Origin: Psychromonas marina
GTDB taxonomy: Bacteria > Pseudomonadota > Gammaproteobacteria > Enterobacterales > Psychromonadaceae
DNA: 64,000 nt
Assembly (NCBI RefSeq): GCF_030161115.1
Contig: NZ_BSPQ01000002.1
Location: 1-64,000 of the forward strand
Direction: 5' to 3'
Shown: positions 34,818 through 43,931 of the stretch, in pieces
Layout of the letters: each line of letters opens with the position of its first letter
Numbering within the stretch: position 1 is the stretch's first letter
Translations under genes and position numbers: made by a program
The notes under the pieces: generated by a model
The model's database searches: none
What the model was told of the DNA's origin: nothing
The model's input: the letters and a program-made list of their open reading frames with translations, nothing else

Positions 34818-36095
34818 ATGCATTTTAAACCATCTCAAGCATTACTCTCTATCAGTGTTTTTTGTATTTTAAGTAGCGTGACTATGACACATGCATCACC
34901 CAGATTTGGTGGTCCAGATAGCGTTGAAAACACCATTGAAGATAATAAAAAAGTGCAACAAAAATCATGGCTAGAAGTATTAAAAGAAAATCATCACTTT
35001 ACATTTGGATTAGATTATAACGTGATCGGAGTGTATGCAACCGATCCAAACCAAGATAATTCCTCAGCCTTTTTGGGAACTGAAACGTCATCTGCCTCTG
35101 GTGTTGCACGTTTTTATGGCTCATGGGAGATCATTGGTCGTCAGTCAGGAAATGCTGGCGGGTTATCATGGAAGTTAGAATACCGTGATGCATATACCGA
35201 AACGGCTCCTAAATGGCATGGTTTATATGGTGGTATCAATATGGCTGGCATGAATGGTGCTGCTTATAATGACCAAGGGGGGCGTTTAACTTTACTGCAT
35301 TGGAAGCAAAAATTTAACAGCGGAAAGACCACTGTTATTGCTGGATGGGTAGATGTAACGGATTATGTTGATGCTTATGCGTTAGCAAGCCCTTGGTCTG
35401 GTTTTACTAATCTGGCTTTTTCGACTGGTGCAGGTTCAATGGCATTACCTGATGATGGCATATTATCATTGGCGGTGGGGCATCTGTTCACTGATAACTT
35501 TTATCTTATTGCTTCGGCTTCAGATGGAGCTGGTTACTCCGATGACCCATTGTCTGGTTTTGATAGTTTGTTTAATAAACATGAGCTATTTACGACGTTA
35601 GAACTTGGTTTCACTGCATCAGCGGATCGCATTTATACTGACAATGTGCATGTTACCGCATGGCACTTGGATGCAACGACTCAAGAAGACGGGACTTCAT
35701 ACAGGCATGGTACAAAAGACAGCAAAGGACTAAATTTTTCTGCAAGCTATTTTGCAACGCCACAAATAATGCCCTTTATACGAGGTGGTTTTTCAAAGGG
35801 AGATGCAAGCTTAACCAAGGCTTCTGTTTCTGCCGGGTTGGGGTACTTCGGTCTAGGCTCTGCAAAAAATAATTTAGGGGTTGCTGTAAATTGGTCTCAA
35901 GCAAACAATAAGCATGTTGATTTTGGCGGTTTATTCAAAGATGAGAATCAATACATCATGGAGTTATATTACAATATTGCTCTGGGTAAATACTTCAATA
36001 TCACACCAGATATTCAGTACATAAAAAATCCATCTTTAAACTTTACTGAAGATAGTACTTGGCTTTTAGGGCTTCGGTTAAACGCTAAAATATAG
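34818..36095 (+). CDS. Outer-membrane porin, OprB-like carbohydrate porin
   Basis: A 425-residue outer-membrane beta-barrel with a signal peptide (ending THA). ATG 34818 is preferred because TGGA is spaced correctly; an in-frame ATG four codons earlier lacks a site. Family features include WHGLYGGINMAG, the periodic amphipathic strands, and a C-terminus ending WLLGLRLNAKI without the usual terminal Phe. OprB porins admit sugars or small polar molecules. Here it is in a module with an amidohydrolase and an AraC regulator, suggesting entry of the hydrolase substrate. Assignment to OprB is by overall pattern. Confidence 0.75.
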   Translation: MHFKPSQALLSISVFCILSSVTMTHASPRFGGPDSVENTIEDNKKVQQKSWLEVLKENHHFTFGLDYNVIGVYATDPNQDNSSAFLGTETSSASGVARFYGSWEIIGRQSGNAGGLSWKLEYRDAYTETAPKWHGLYGGINMAGMNGAAYNDQGGRLTLLHWKQKFNSGKTTVIAGWVDVTDYVDAYALASPWSGFTNLAFSTGAGSMALPDDGILSLAVGHLFTDNFYLIASASDGAGYSDDPLSGFDSLFNKHELFTTLELGFTASADRIYTDNVHVTAWHLDATTQEDGTSYRHGTKDSKGLNFSASYFATPQIMPFIRGGFSKGDASLTKASVSAGLGYFGLGSAKNNLGVAVNWSQANNKHVDFGGLFKDENQYIMELYYNIALGKYFNITPDIQYIKNPSLNFTEDSTWLLGLRLNAKI

Positions 36096-36232
36096 TTAAT
36101 CGATATAGCGGGGAGAAATACTACTTCTGTAGCAGAATATTGTTCTTGTTTGTAAAAAGGTAGCAAAGTAAGTTGATGTTTAACTCTCTTTTTACTCGAC
36201 TCTTTGTGGTAGTATATTGTGTCTTTTTGTAT

Positions 36233-37123
36233 TTAAAAAGGCAGTTTCCATTGTTTTGCAAAATCGATAAAGGTTTTTAGTAGCGGGCTTTGGTAGCGAT
36301 CTTTTTGCCAGATAAGCCAGTAATCTCGGTGCATATCAAGGTTAAAGGTAAGTAGTTTAAGACGCTTATCTGCTAGGGCATGGCGTGCTGCTACCTTGGA
36401 AATACATGCTAAACCTAAGCCTGCGCTGGTACTGTTAATAATCGCTTCGGTACTTTTTAATTCTAATGAAATTTGGTAATGGCTTAATTTACGGCCAATA
36501 TGATTAATAAAAAATGCACGGGTGCCGGATCCCTCTTCGCGTAAAATCCACTGCTGGTTTTCCAAGTCTTCGATGTTTAAATACTTTTTATTACTAAGAG
36601 GGTGGTTGTTACAACATACAATCACCATTTCATCTTGTAACCATTTTACCGAGGTTAATTGGCTATCAAATAGGTTCGCTTCAACCAAACCGATATCCAG
36701 CTCATACTCTTTTATTTGCTCACTAATCGTTTGGCTATTATCAACTAATAATGATTGATTGCTCTGATTAAACTGTTTTCTAAAATCAGATATCAGAAAG
36801 GGTAATAGATGGTTACCTAGGGTATTACTGGCGCCAATAGCTAGTTTGCCATTGAGTTGATTGCTGTCACTGAACAGTGTGCCAATTAGTTTGCTGCGTT
36901 CAATCTGTTCATCGGCGAGAGGTAACAGTTGTTTACCGAGTTCGTTAATAAACAAACGGTTATTTTTTCGCTCAAAAAGTGGGTGGCCAAGCTGTTTTTC
37001 AAGTTCAGCTAAACTCATGCTCACGGCGGGTTTACTTAAAAAAAGCTTTTCTGCCGCTGCTGTCATGGTTTTTTCTTGAGTGATGCAAATAAAGACCTGT
37101 AACTGCTTAAGTGTAATATTCAT
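36233..37123 (-). CDS. LysR-family regulator, YeiE/CysL-like
   Basis: A 296-residue LysR regulator. The HTH (ITLKQLQVFICITQE through FERKNNRLFINELG, about 3-63) and the effector domain segments GASNTLGNHLLP, WILREEGSGTRAFF and GLGLACISK place it close to YeiE/CysL/CbbR regulators. YeiE responds to sulfite and CysL to sulfite-related cues in other species. It is divergent from a TDT-family exporter gene, with a perfect palindrome between them. A role in anion or sulfite-stress control of that exporter is inferred. Confidence 0.86.
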   Translation of the reverse strand: MNITLKQLQVFICITQEKTMTAAAEKLFLSKPAVSMSLAELEKQLGHPLFERKNNRLFINELGKQLLPLADEQIERSKLIGTLFSDSNQLNGKLAIGASNTLGNHLLPFLISDFRKQFNQSNQSLLVDNSQTISEQIKEYELDIGLVEANLFDSQLTSVKWLQDEMVIVCCNNHPLSNKKYLNIEDLENQQWILREEGSGTRAFFINHIGRKLSHYQISLELKSTEAIINSTSAGLGLACISKVAARHALADKRLKLLTFNLDMHRDYWLIWQKDRYQSPLLKTFIDFAKQWKLPF

Positions 37124-37189
37124 TTTTTCTCAATATGTTAGCGTTATTTCTATCCATAAATGGGCATACAAAATTGAATCAATCGTTTC

Positions 37190-37210
37190 CCGTTAATCCG
37201 AGGTTAACGG
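37190..37210. promoter_or_regulatory. LysR-type operator palindrome
   Basis: A perfect 7-bp inverted repeat with a 7-nt spacer, CCGTTAA-TCCGAGG-TTAACGG, lies 67 nt upstream of the LysR start and 76 nt upstream of the transporter start. The TTA-N9-TAA core fits a LysR binding site. Confidence 0.7.
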
Positions 37211-37285
37211 TAGGTTAAATGCTTTAAGGTGTTTTTAACACTGTTTATTGAATATAATCCTGCTCTGTTTAATAAGGTAGCGATT

Positions 37286-38251
37286 ATGAGAGATAAAATA
37301 GGTGAGTTTTTTACAATGGTGCCAACCGCACTCGCTGGTCTTGCACTTGCGATCGCGAGTTTAGGGTGGAGTTGGGAAAATATAGGTGCATTCCATGGAA
37401 CAGTACAAATAACGGGGGCATTAATAGCCTCGCTATTATTGGCTATCTTATCGCTAAAATTTTTATTGAACCCTTCGGTGCTGAAAGAAGATATCGCACA
37501 CTATATGAAGGGATCTATGGTGCCTACTTTTGCAATGACAACGATGGTGATTGCAAGCAGTGTAAATTATTTTAACCATCAAGTTGCAGTAGGGTTATGG
37601 TTAATCGCCATTATTTTTCATCTGTTTTTCTTCATTATGTTTATCTATTACCGCATACAAAACGTTAAATTTGAGCACCTATTACCAAGTTGGTTTATCC
37701 CGCCGATTGGCATTGCTGTTGCCACTATCTCTTTGCCTCAAGGGACTTTGGGTACTGAATTGCAGAAGATCGCTACCATTTCATTACAATTTGGTTTTGT
37801 GGTTTATGCATTAATGCTGCCGATTTTAATTTATCGCTGCTTCAGATATAAGAAACTGACGCCACCTGAACAACCAACACTGGCTATTTTTGCAACACCT
37901 GCAAGTCTACTTTTGGTGGGTTATTTAGCTGCCATAGAGGAGCCTAATTACCTGAGTGTCATTTTGCTATCGTTGCTTGCGTTGAGCATGACGCTGTTTG
38001 TGTATTACTGTTTTAAGCCATTATTACGTCTGCCATTTACGCCTGCTTATGCTGCGTTTACTTTCCCTTTAGTAATGGGCGCAACAGCAATGTTTAAAGT
38101 GAGTCAATTTTTACAGCAAAGTGGGAGTCATGAATGGTTAGTTAAGACTGTACAATATATCGCTTATATGGAGTTATTCTTTGCGACTGGAATGGTCTTG
38201 TATGTCTGTGCGCGTTATCTTGAGTATTTCAAGCAACCTAAGAGTTGTTGA
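37286..38251 (+). CDS. TDT-family (TehA/SLAC1-like) transporter
   Basis: A 321-residue membrane protein with about ten helices. The start MRDKIGEFFTMVPTALAGLALAIASLGW matches the TehA/SLAC1 (TDT) fold, which includes tellurite-resistance, dicarboxylate and sulfite exporters and anion channels. The conserved Pro-Thr and Phe positions lining the pore are compatible with the family (MVPTFAMTTMV, EPNYL). The frame extends upstream to a GTG at 37229, but ATG 37286 has AAGG at the right distance. It is paired divergently with a YeiE/CysL-like regulator, so sulfite or a related anion is a reasonable but unproven substrate. Confidence 0.85.
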   Translation: MRDKIGEFFTMVPTALAGLALAIASLGWSWENIGAFHGTVQITGALIASLLLAILSLKFLLNPSVLKEDIAHYMKGSMVPTFAMTTMVIASSVNYFNHQVAVGLWLIAIIFHLFFFIMFIYYRIQNVKFEHLLPSWFIPPIGIAVATISLPQGTLGTELQKIATISLQFGFVVYALMLPILIYRCFRYKKLTPPEQPTLAIFATPASLLLVGYLAAIEEPNYLSVILLSLLALSMTLFVYYCFKPLLRLPFTPAYAAFTFPLVMGATAMFKVSQFLQQSGSHEWLVKTVQYIAYMELFFATGMVLYVCARYLEYFKQPKSC

Positions 38252-38283
38252 GCTTGTGGCTGCATTGATGTGATTATATTAAA

Positions 38284-38316
38284 TGGCAAACAGAGAGATA
38301 AACGCTCTGTTTGCCA
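38284..38316. terminator. Hairpin between convergent TDT and asmA-like genes
   Basis: A perfect 12-bp stem (TGGCAAACAGAG / CTCTGTTTGCCA) with a 9-nt loop in the convergent gap. There is no obvious T-run on either strand. Confidence 0.7.
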
Positions 38317-38346
38317 TGGGATGATTGAGTTACTGATTAGATAAAT

Positions 38347-40386
38347 TTAAAAGAAGCTTTTAAGTTTATCTTCAAGGCGTTTTCCCTCTTTTTTAATGGA
38401 CTCTGAATCGAGTTCACCTTTAAGGGCTTCCTGTGCTTTTTGGTTCAAGCGTTGTTTCTCGGCATCGAGTTGTGTTTTGAGGTGTTCTTTTAATGCTCCG
38501 TCGGTATCTAGGGAGATGCTCGGATCAGTAAAGCTTCCTTTTATTAACATCGGAATAGTGATGCCTGTTAAGTCAACATAATCGGTATCTTCAGTACTTT
38601 TAGAAAGCGGGGTTATGCTCAGTTTGTAATCTAACGTCTCCTCAATAATATGTACTAAACCAGAACCATCTAAACGCATGACAGGTGATAGCATTAATAA
38701 TTTTTGATTATTAACCAAGCCTTTCGCGATACTGAAATCACCTTTTAATGAAGCAAAATCGGTTTTCTTAATGCTATCACTACTTGGGGCGCTTTGACCT
38801 TTTAGCTTGGCTTTTATAGTGCGTATCTCTTGTGGGATATTCACGCCGTATAATTCACCATCAAGCAGCGAGAAATTACCTTTACCTGTAATCCCCTGTT
38901 TGATTTTAGACGTCGTCAGTCCTTGTCCCTTACCGTTAAAGTTGAAGTTAGTATTACCACTTAATAGATCCACTTCAGCGGCATCGGTGAGAAGAGGGCG
39001 TAATTGCACGCCTTTTAGTTGCGTAGAAACTTGGTACTTATTAAGTCCTTTACTAGCATCAATATTGCCGTTAAGGGTCAACAATCCATCATAAAGCTGA
39101 GCGGTGAGTGGTTTGAGTTGTGCTTTACCTTTATTAATAATTAGGTGTTTGTTGATTTCACCAATTTTAATTTTTTCAACCATTAAACCTGCAATTTTAA
39201 GCGTACCATCAATATCTAACCCGTTTAAGAAACTTAGGTCGGGTTCAACTTCTTGCTCGGCGCTCTTTTCATTGGTACCTGTTTTCTGGTCGCTTGTTGA
39301 GCTGGTGCTTTGTTCTGTTTTTGGTAAGTAAGGGTTAAGGTCCCACTCATTAGCAACTAAGGCATAACGCACTTTTGTTAGTTGCCCTGTCTGCACGCTA
39401 AGTTCACCATCAAGTGTTAGTTGGTCAATCATTAGTTTAAGATTGTTGATAGACGCGAGTTGGTTATTGAGTTGATAGTTAATGTCTGCGTTGAGTTGCG
39501 TTGTAACTTTTTTATTCGGTAGGTTATCGCCGCTGATAACCGTATTAATATCAACACCATCAAGGGTGACTTTTTTGCTGTTAGCAAGATAGATAATGTC
39601 GGTTTTTAACGTGCTTTTTAGACCTCCATTAGGGAGGGCGTCAGTCGAAACGTCGGTATCTAGCTGTAACGCTTTAAGGCTGATTTCGCTCAGGTCAGTA
39701 TTGACCAAGAGCATTGTGCTTAAGGTTATCTGCGCTTGTAAATCATCAATAATCAATTTTGTATTGATGCTAAGTGGTGTTTCTTTGTTAAGTGCGAATT
39801 GGCCTAGCTTGATCTCGTTAATAGCAATCTTTTGATAGCTACCCGTTTGCAGATCTTCAATTTCGATAATCGCATTGTTGATGCTGATACCAGCAAGCTC
39901 TGTTTTGCTCATATCAAAGAACGAACTCGCTTCACTGTCTGATGCAGGAGAGGTTATCTCTTCAGTTGTTGAGTCAGTTGCACTGCTCTTTTCAGTTGGC
40001 CCCATGTTATCCATATTTGAGCTGCCATCTTTGGCGGTAAGTAGCGTCACTTCAAAGCCATCAAGGATTAATTCACCGAGTGAAATTTGTCCTTTTAATA
40101 ACGGCAAGATATTGATACCAATGGCAGCTTCATTCACCTTAACCAGATGAGGCTTATCGAAACCCTGTAAATTATCTAACTCAATTTGACCACTACTAAA
40201 CCCGAGTTGTGGGAAGAAAGTCCAGCCGATATCACCTTTAATGTGCAAATCACGGTTAATGCTTTGCTTCACTTGTGCTTCGATCTGTGGTTTATAATCG
40301 TTTGGATTAACCAGTACTAATAACAGTACGATACCTGCAAACACTAAAACAATTACTGCGATAGATAATTTAATTAAGAGTTTCAT
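38347..40386 (-). CDS. asmA: AsmA-family inner-membrane/periplasmic protein
   Basis: A 679-residue AsmA-family protein. The N-terminal helix (about 4-27) anchors it in the inner membrane and is followed by the AsmA start NPNDYKPQIEAQVKQSINRDLHIKGDIGWTFFPQLG. A long beta-rich periplasmic body follows (VPS13-like groove), and the C-terminal coiled, charged tail (residues about 640-679) is typical. AsmA-like proteins are thought to move phospholipids to the outer membrane. A low-complexity Ser/Thr/Glu stretch near 130-155 and another near 355-385 are probable insertions of flexible linkers. It lies 11 nt downstream of yciH on the same strand. Confidence 0.87.
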   Translation of the reverse strand: MKLLIKLSIAVIVLVFAGIVLLLVLVNPNDYKPQIEAQVKQSINRDLHIKGDIGWTFFPQLGFSSGQIELDNLQGFDKPHLVKVNEAAIGINILPLLKGQISLGELILDGFEVTLLTAKDGSSNMDNMGPTEKSSATDSTTEEITSPASDSEASSFFDMSKTELAGISINNAIIEIEDLQTGSYQKIAINEIKLGQFALNKETPLSINTKLIIDDLQAQITLSTMLLVNTDLSEISLKALQLDTDVSTDALPNGGLKSTLKTDIIYLANSKKVTLDGVDINTVISGDNLPNKKVTTQLNADINYQLNNQLASINNLKLMIDQLTLDGELSVQTGQLTKVRYALVANEWDLNPYLPKTEQSTSSTSDQKTGTNEKSAEQEVEPDLSFLNGLDIDGTLKIAGLMVEKIKIGEINKHLIINKGKAQLKPLTAQLYDGLLTLNGNIDASKGLNKYQVSTQLKGVQLRPLLTDAAEVDLLSGNTNFNFNGKGQGLTTSKIKQGITGKGNFSLLDGELYGVNIPQEIRTIKAKLKGQSAPSSDSIKKTDFASLKGDFSIAKGLVNNQKLLMLSPVMRLDGSGLVHIIEETLDYKLSITPLSKSTEDTDYVDLTGITIPMLIKGSFTDPSISLDTDGALKEHLKTQLDAEKQRLNQKAQEALKGELDSESIKKEGKRLEDKLKSFF

Positions 40387-40397
40387 TTTTTAGTCCT

Positions 40398-40724
40398 TTA
40401 ACTGCCAGCTAATTTTACGGTGTAACCTTTTTTCTCTAATAAGGTTTTGATTATTTCGCGTTGTTCGCCTTGAATTTCGATAACAAAATCTTTTACAGCA
40501 CCACCGGTGCCCGTACGTTTCTTAATATCTTTAGCGAGTGCTTTAAGCGCCTTCTCATCAAGTTGTAACCCTTTAATGAGTGTTACGCCTTTGCCTTTAC
40601 GCCCTTTCGTTTCGCGATGTAAACGGATGATGCCATCACTTTCAGGGGCTATTTTTTTTTCTTTAGGTTGTTCAATTTTGCCACCATCTGTTGAGTAAAC
40701 TAGATTAAGTCCACTTAAGTCCAT
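40398..40724 (-). CDS. yciH: SUI1/YciH translation factor-like protein
   Basis: A 108-residue SUI1-domain protein equal in length to E. coli YciH. Family features: LVYSTDGGKI at the start, the basic KGRKGKGVTLI and the TGTGGAVKDFVIEIQGEQRE segment. The eukaryotic homologue is eIF1; YciH modulates start-site selection and is reported to inhibit translation during stress. It precedes the asmA-like gene by 11 nt on the same strand and is divergent from feoA. Confidence 0.93.
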   Translation of the reverse strand: MDLSGLNLVYSTDGGKIEQPKEKKIAPESDGIIRLHRETKGRKGKGVTLIKGLQLDEKALKALAKDIKKRTGTGGAVKDFVIEIQGEQREIIKTLLEKKGYTVKLAGS

Positions 40725-40789
40725 GTTTTTTCCTTATTTAATAAAAATTATGAGATTTAGCGCATTTGCTAAGTTTAGCAGAGAGTCAT

Positions 40790-40857
40790 TTAAGATTGAT
40801 CAAAAACATTGTTTAGGCTTGTTTTTTACATTAATATCACTCCTAAATGAGAGTGAT
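40790..40857. promoter_or_regulatory. FNR-like site and palindrome upstream of feoA
   Basis: TTAAG-ATTG-ATCAA (40790-40803) matches the FNR consensus TTGAT-N4-ATCAA at 8 of 10 positions. A second element, ATCACTC-N8-GAGTGAT (40836-40857), is a perfect 7-bp inverted repeat 45 nt before the feoA start. FNR induction of ferrous-iron uptake is well known in enterobacteria; the second palindrome is unassigned. I see no strong Fur box here. Confidence 0.55.
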
Positions 40858-40902
40858 TGTTATTGGCGTTACCATTACGACATTAAATAAAGGTATAAAC
40901 AG

Positions 40903-41133
40903 ATGGTTTTATCGGATCTAAGTGCAGGGCAAAGTGCCACGATAGTGAATATGCAGCAAATGGAACCTGTGATGCGTAAGAAATTACTCAATTTAGGTTT
41001 TCTACCAAAAGCAAAGGTTGAACTACTGCGTTTAGCACCAATGGGTGACCCGGTTGTGATTCGTTGTGCCAATAGTAGTATCGCGTTGCGTAAAGCGGTC
41101 ATTGGGAAGATTAAGGTGGAGCTAATCGTATGA
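40903..41133 (+). CDS. feoA: Ferrous iron transport protein A
   Basis: A 76-residue FeoA with the SH3-like fold: LSDLSAGQSATIV followed by MRKKLLNLGFLPKAKVELLRLAPMGDPVVI. FeoA supports FeoB activity from the cytoplasmic side. It overlaps feoB by 4 nt (ATGA), the normal coupled arrangement, and is the first gene of feoABC. Confidence 0.95.
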   Translation: MVLSDLSAGQSATIVNMQQMEPVMRKKLLNLGFLPKAKVELLRLAPMGDPVVIRCANSSIALRKAVIGKIKVELIV

Positions 41134-43415
41134 GTTTATCAATAGCGACCATTGGCAACCCTAATTCAGGAAAAACCAGCCTATTTAATATGTTAACCGG
41201 TGCAAATCAGAATGTTGGTAACTGGAGTGGCGTGACAGTTGAAAAGAAGACCGGTTACTTTAACTTAGAGGATAATACTGAAGTACGTATTATCGATTTA
41301 CCCGGGATATATAGTCTTGATTCTGATGCTGATGGCAGTTCGTTAGATGAACGTGTTGCATTTGATTATATTATGCAAAATAGTCCAGACCTGATTATTA
41401 ATGTTATCGATGCGAGTTGTCTAGAGCGCAGCCTGTATTTAACTGCACAATTAAAAGAGTTAGGTTTACCCGTTGTTGCTGTTATCAATAAGATGGATAT
41501 TGCGGCTAAAAAGCAATTGGTTATCAGTGAAAAAACCTTAGCGAAACAACTAGGTTGTCCGGTCGTTACTCTGTCAGCACATGATAAACAGTCTGTTATT
41601 AAGTTAACTGAACAGTTAACTGGTTTTGCTCAGCAAACACTGACTTCTCCGCTTACGCTTGACTACGGTTCACAATTAAGCCCATTAATTGAAAGCAGTA
41701 CGTTGTTATTAGGTCAACAAACAAACCATCTTGAAAATAGAGCACTTGCAATTAAGTTATTAGAGGGTGATGTTGCCGTTTTAAGCCGTCTTTCTGAATC
41801 AGATCAAGTGCTGATATTAAATAAAAAAGCGCAACTAGAAGCAGATGATGCCTTTGATATCGATCTACAGATTGCCGATACACGTTACACCTTTATCTAT
41901 CAAGCGGTACAGCAAGCAGTGCGTACAGAGGGTAAACTCGGCCGTTCGATTACTGACAAAATTGATGCGTTAGTGATGAACCGCTTCACTGGTATTCCTT
42001 TCTTCCTGTTTGTTATGTACCTGATGTTTATGTTCTCTATCAATATTGGTAGCGCCTTTATCGACTTTTTTGATATTAGCGCCGGTGCCATTTTTGTTGA
42101 TGGTAGCGCACAATTATTGTCGGCAATATCGGCACCTGACTGGTTAATTAATGTATTAGCTTACGGCGTGGGTAATGGTATTCAAACGGTGATGACCTTT
42201 ATTCCGGTAATTGCATGTTTGTATCTCTTTTTAGCGTTACTTGAAAGTTCTGGTTATTTAGCACGTGCTGCGTTAGTGATTGATAAAGCGATGCAATTTA
42301 TCGGTTTACCAGGAAAGTCATTTGTACCAATGATCGTCGGATTTGGTTGTACCGTGCCCGCTGTAATGGCTGCACGTACGCTTGAAAAAGAGCGTGAACG
42401 TCTATTAACGGTAGTAATGTCGCCATTTATGTCCTGTGGTGCGCGGTTACCTGTATATGCCTTGTTTGCGAGTGCATTCTTTCCTGATAGCGGCCAAAAT
42501 ATTGTTTTTCTTTTGTACTTGATTGGTATCGCTGTGGCCGTATTAACGGGGTTTGTATTAAGCCGAACGTTATTACCGGGTAAAAGTGAAAATCTATTCC
42601 TAGAGTTACCTGATTACGAATTACCAACGCTACGTAATATTTTAATGAAAACTTGGCAGAAACTAAAAGGTTTCCTATTTGGTGCAGGGCAAACGATTGT
42701 TATTGTTGTCACACTACTAAACGTGGTTAATTCAATTGGGTTAGACGGTAGTTTTGGTCATCAAGACAGCGCGGACTCGCTACTGAGTAAAGGCGCTCAA
42801 ATTGTCACGCCTGTATTATCACCTCTTGGTGTCACTCAAGAAAACTGGCCTGCAACCGTGGGTATTGTGACCGGGTTATTTGCTAAAGAGGCTGTGGTTG
42901 GTACGTTGAATAACCTTTATTCAACGCAACAAGCGGGTGATGAAGCCGATTTAACCCTGCTTGAAAAACTAAATGAAGCCGTAGCAACTATTCCTGAAAA
43001 CTTGATGGGTATTAGTGTCAGTGATCCGTTAGGGTTAGATGTTGGCGATTTAGCCGACTTAGAGGGCGTTGCTGAAGATCAAGGTGTTGATTTAACGATT
43101 TTCAAAAATATTCAAGATGCTTTTGTTACCCCCGAAGCTGCGTTTGCTTATCTTCTCTTTATTCTTCTGTACGCACCTTGTGCTGCTGCAATGGGCGCAA
43201 TCGTACGTGAGGTAGGTGGGCAATGGGCTAAATTTATCGCGATCTGGACAACTGCTGTTGCTTATATCGTTTCAGTTTCCTATTACCAAATAGCTACTTT
43301 TTCGATACAGCCGAATAGCCATATGCTCTATGTCGCTGCTTCGTTGTTGATTGTCGCTATCGTGATATACCTGTTGAGACGTCGTGGTAATGTACTGGCC
43401 GTTAGTTTGGCTTAA
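41130..43415 (+). CDS. feoB: Ferrous iron transporter FeoB
   Basis: A 761-residue GTP-gated Fe(II) permease. The N-terminal G-protein domain has G1 GNPNSGKT (9-16), G3 DLPGIYSL and G4 NKMD; a helical GDI region and the membrane domain follow. Gate motifs with cysteines are visible in MIVGFGCTVPAVMAARTLE and FMSCGARLPVYALF, and GLFAKEAVVGTLNNL near residue 585 is also conserved. The length is normal for gammaproteobacterial FeoB. It follows feoA with a 4-nt overlap. Confidence 0.96.
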   Translation: MSLSIATIGNPNSGKTSLFNMLTGANQNVGNWSGVTVEKKTGYFNLEDNTEVRIIDLPGIYSLDSDADGSSLDERVAFDYIMQNSPDLIINVIDASCLERSLYLTAQLKELGLPVVAVINKMDIAAKKQLVISEKTLAKQLGCPVVTLSAHDKQSVIKLTEQLTGFAQQTLTSPLTLDYGSQLSPLIESSTLLLGQQTNHLENRALAIKLLEGDVAVLSRLSESDQVLILNKKAQLEADDAFDIDLQIADTRYTFIYQAVQQAVRTEGKLGRSITDKIDALVMNRFTGIPFFLFVMYLMFMFSINIGSAFIDFFDISAGAIFVDGSAQLLSAISAPDWLINVLAYGVGNGIQTVMTFIPVIACLYLFLALLESSGYLARAALVIDKAMQFIGLPGKSFVPMIVGFGCTVPAVMAARTLEKERERLLTVVMSPFMSCGARLPVYALFASAFFPDSGQNIVFLLYLIGIAVAVLTGFVLSRTLLPGKSENLFLELPDYELPTLRNILMKTWQKLKGFLFGAGQTIVIVVTLLNVVNSIGLDGSFGHQDSADSLLSKGAQIVTPVLSPLGVTQENWPATVGIVTGLFAKEAVVGTLNNLYSTQQAGDEADLTLLEKLNEAVATIPENLMGISVSDPLGLDVGDLADLEGVAEDQGVDLTIFKNIQDAFVTPEAAFAYLLFILLYAPCAAAMGAIVREVGGQWAKFIAIWTTAVAYIVSVSYYQIATFSIQPNSHMLYVAASLLIVAIVIYLLRRRGNVLAVSLA

Positions 43416-43581
43416 GGCAAGCTGTTAGCCTGAGTTGCTTAAACAAAAAGTATCTGTAGTTCGCTGCTCTTAGCCCGAAGTCCGAAACTAATGTTGAAAC
43501 TTTGAGCTATGAGTGGCGAGCTTCGAAGTTCAAAAAATATTTGTATAAAAAGTGCTGACTCCTAGCACAAGTGGACCTTGT

Positions 43582-43812
43582 ATGATTCTTCAATCAATTT
43601 ATGAATACGTGAAACAAACAGGGCGGATTGAAGAATCTGCACTACTAACACACTTTCATCTGCGCAAAGAGGGATTAGATACATTGCTCGCGCCGCTTTT
43701 GAAACGCAGTAAAATACACAAAACGGTGCATCAACGCGGTGAAAACCTTACGCCGATTATCTATTACAGTTGTCCTGCAAGACAACAAATAGCCTCGATA
43801 ACAATTGTTTAA
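43582..43812 (+). CDS. feoC: FeoC-like small winged-helix protein
   Basis: A 76-residue winged-helix protein of the FeoC family: SIYEYVKQTGRIEESALLTHFHLRKEGLDTLLAPLLKRSKIHK. The cysteine cluster that binds an Fe-S cluster in Klebsiella FeoC is not present; only one Cys remains (SCPA near the end). ATG 43582 with GGA upstream is preferred over an in-frame GTG at 43552. It lies 166 nt after feoB, farther than usual. FeoC protects FeoB from FtsH degradation in some species. Confidence 0.75.
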   Translation: MILQSIYEYVKQTGRIEESALLTHFHLRKEGLDTLLAPLLKRSKIHKTVHQRGENLTPIIYYSCPARQQIASITIV

Positions 43813-43816
43813 ATAT

Positions 43817-43862
43817 AAAACAGCAGCTACTACCCGTTTAGGTTTAAAAAGCAGCTGTTTTT
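43817..43862 (+). terminator. feo operon terminator
   Basis: An 8-bp stem (AAAACAGC / GCTGTTTT) with a long loop and five T residues, directly after feoC. Confidence 0.7.
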
Positions 43863-43931
43863 ATGAGTAGCTATCTTCAACAAATCTTGTAAAATCCCTC
43901 CTTTTTAGCAATTTGTACTATCGAGGCTCCT

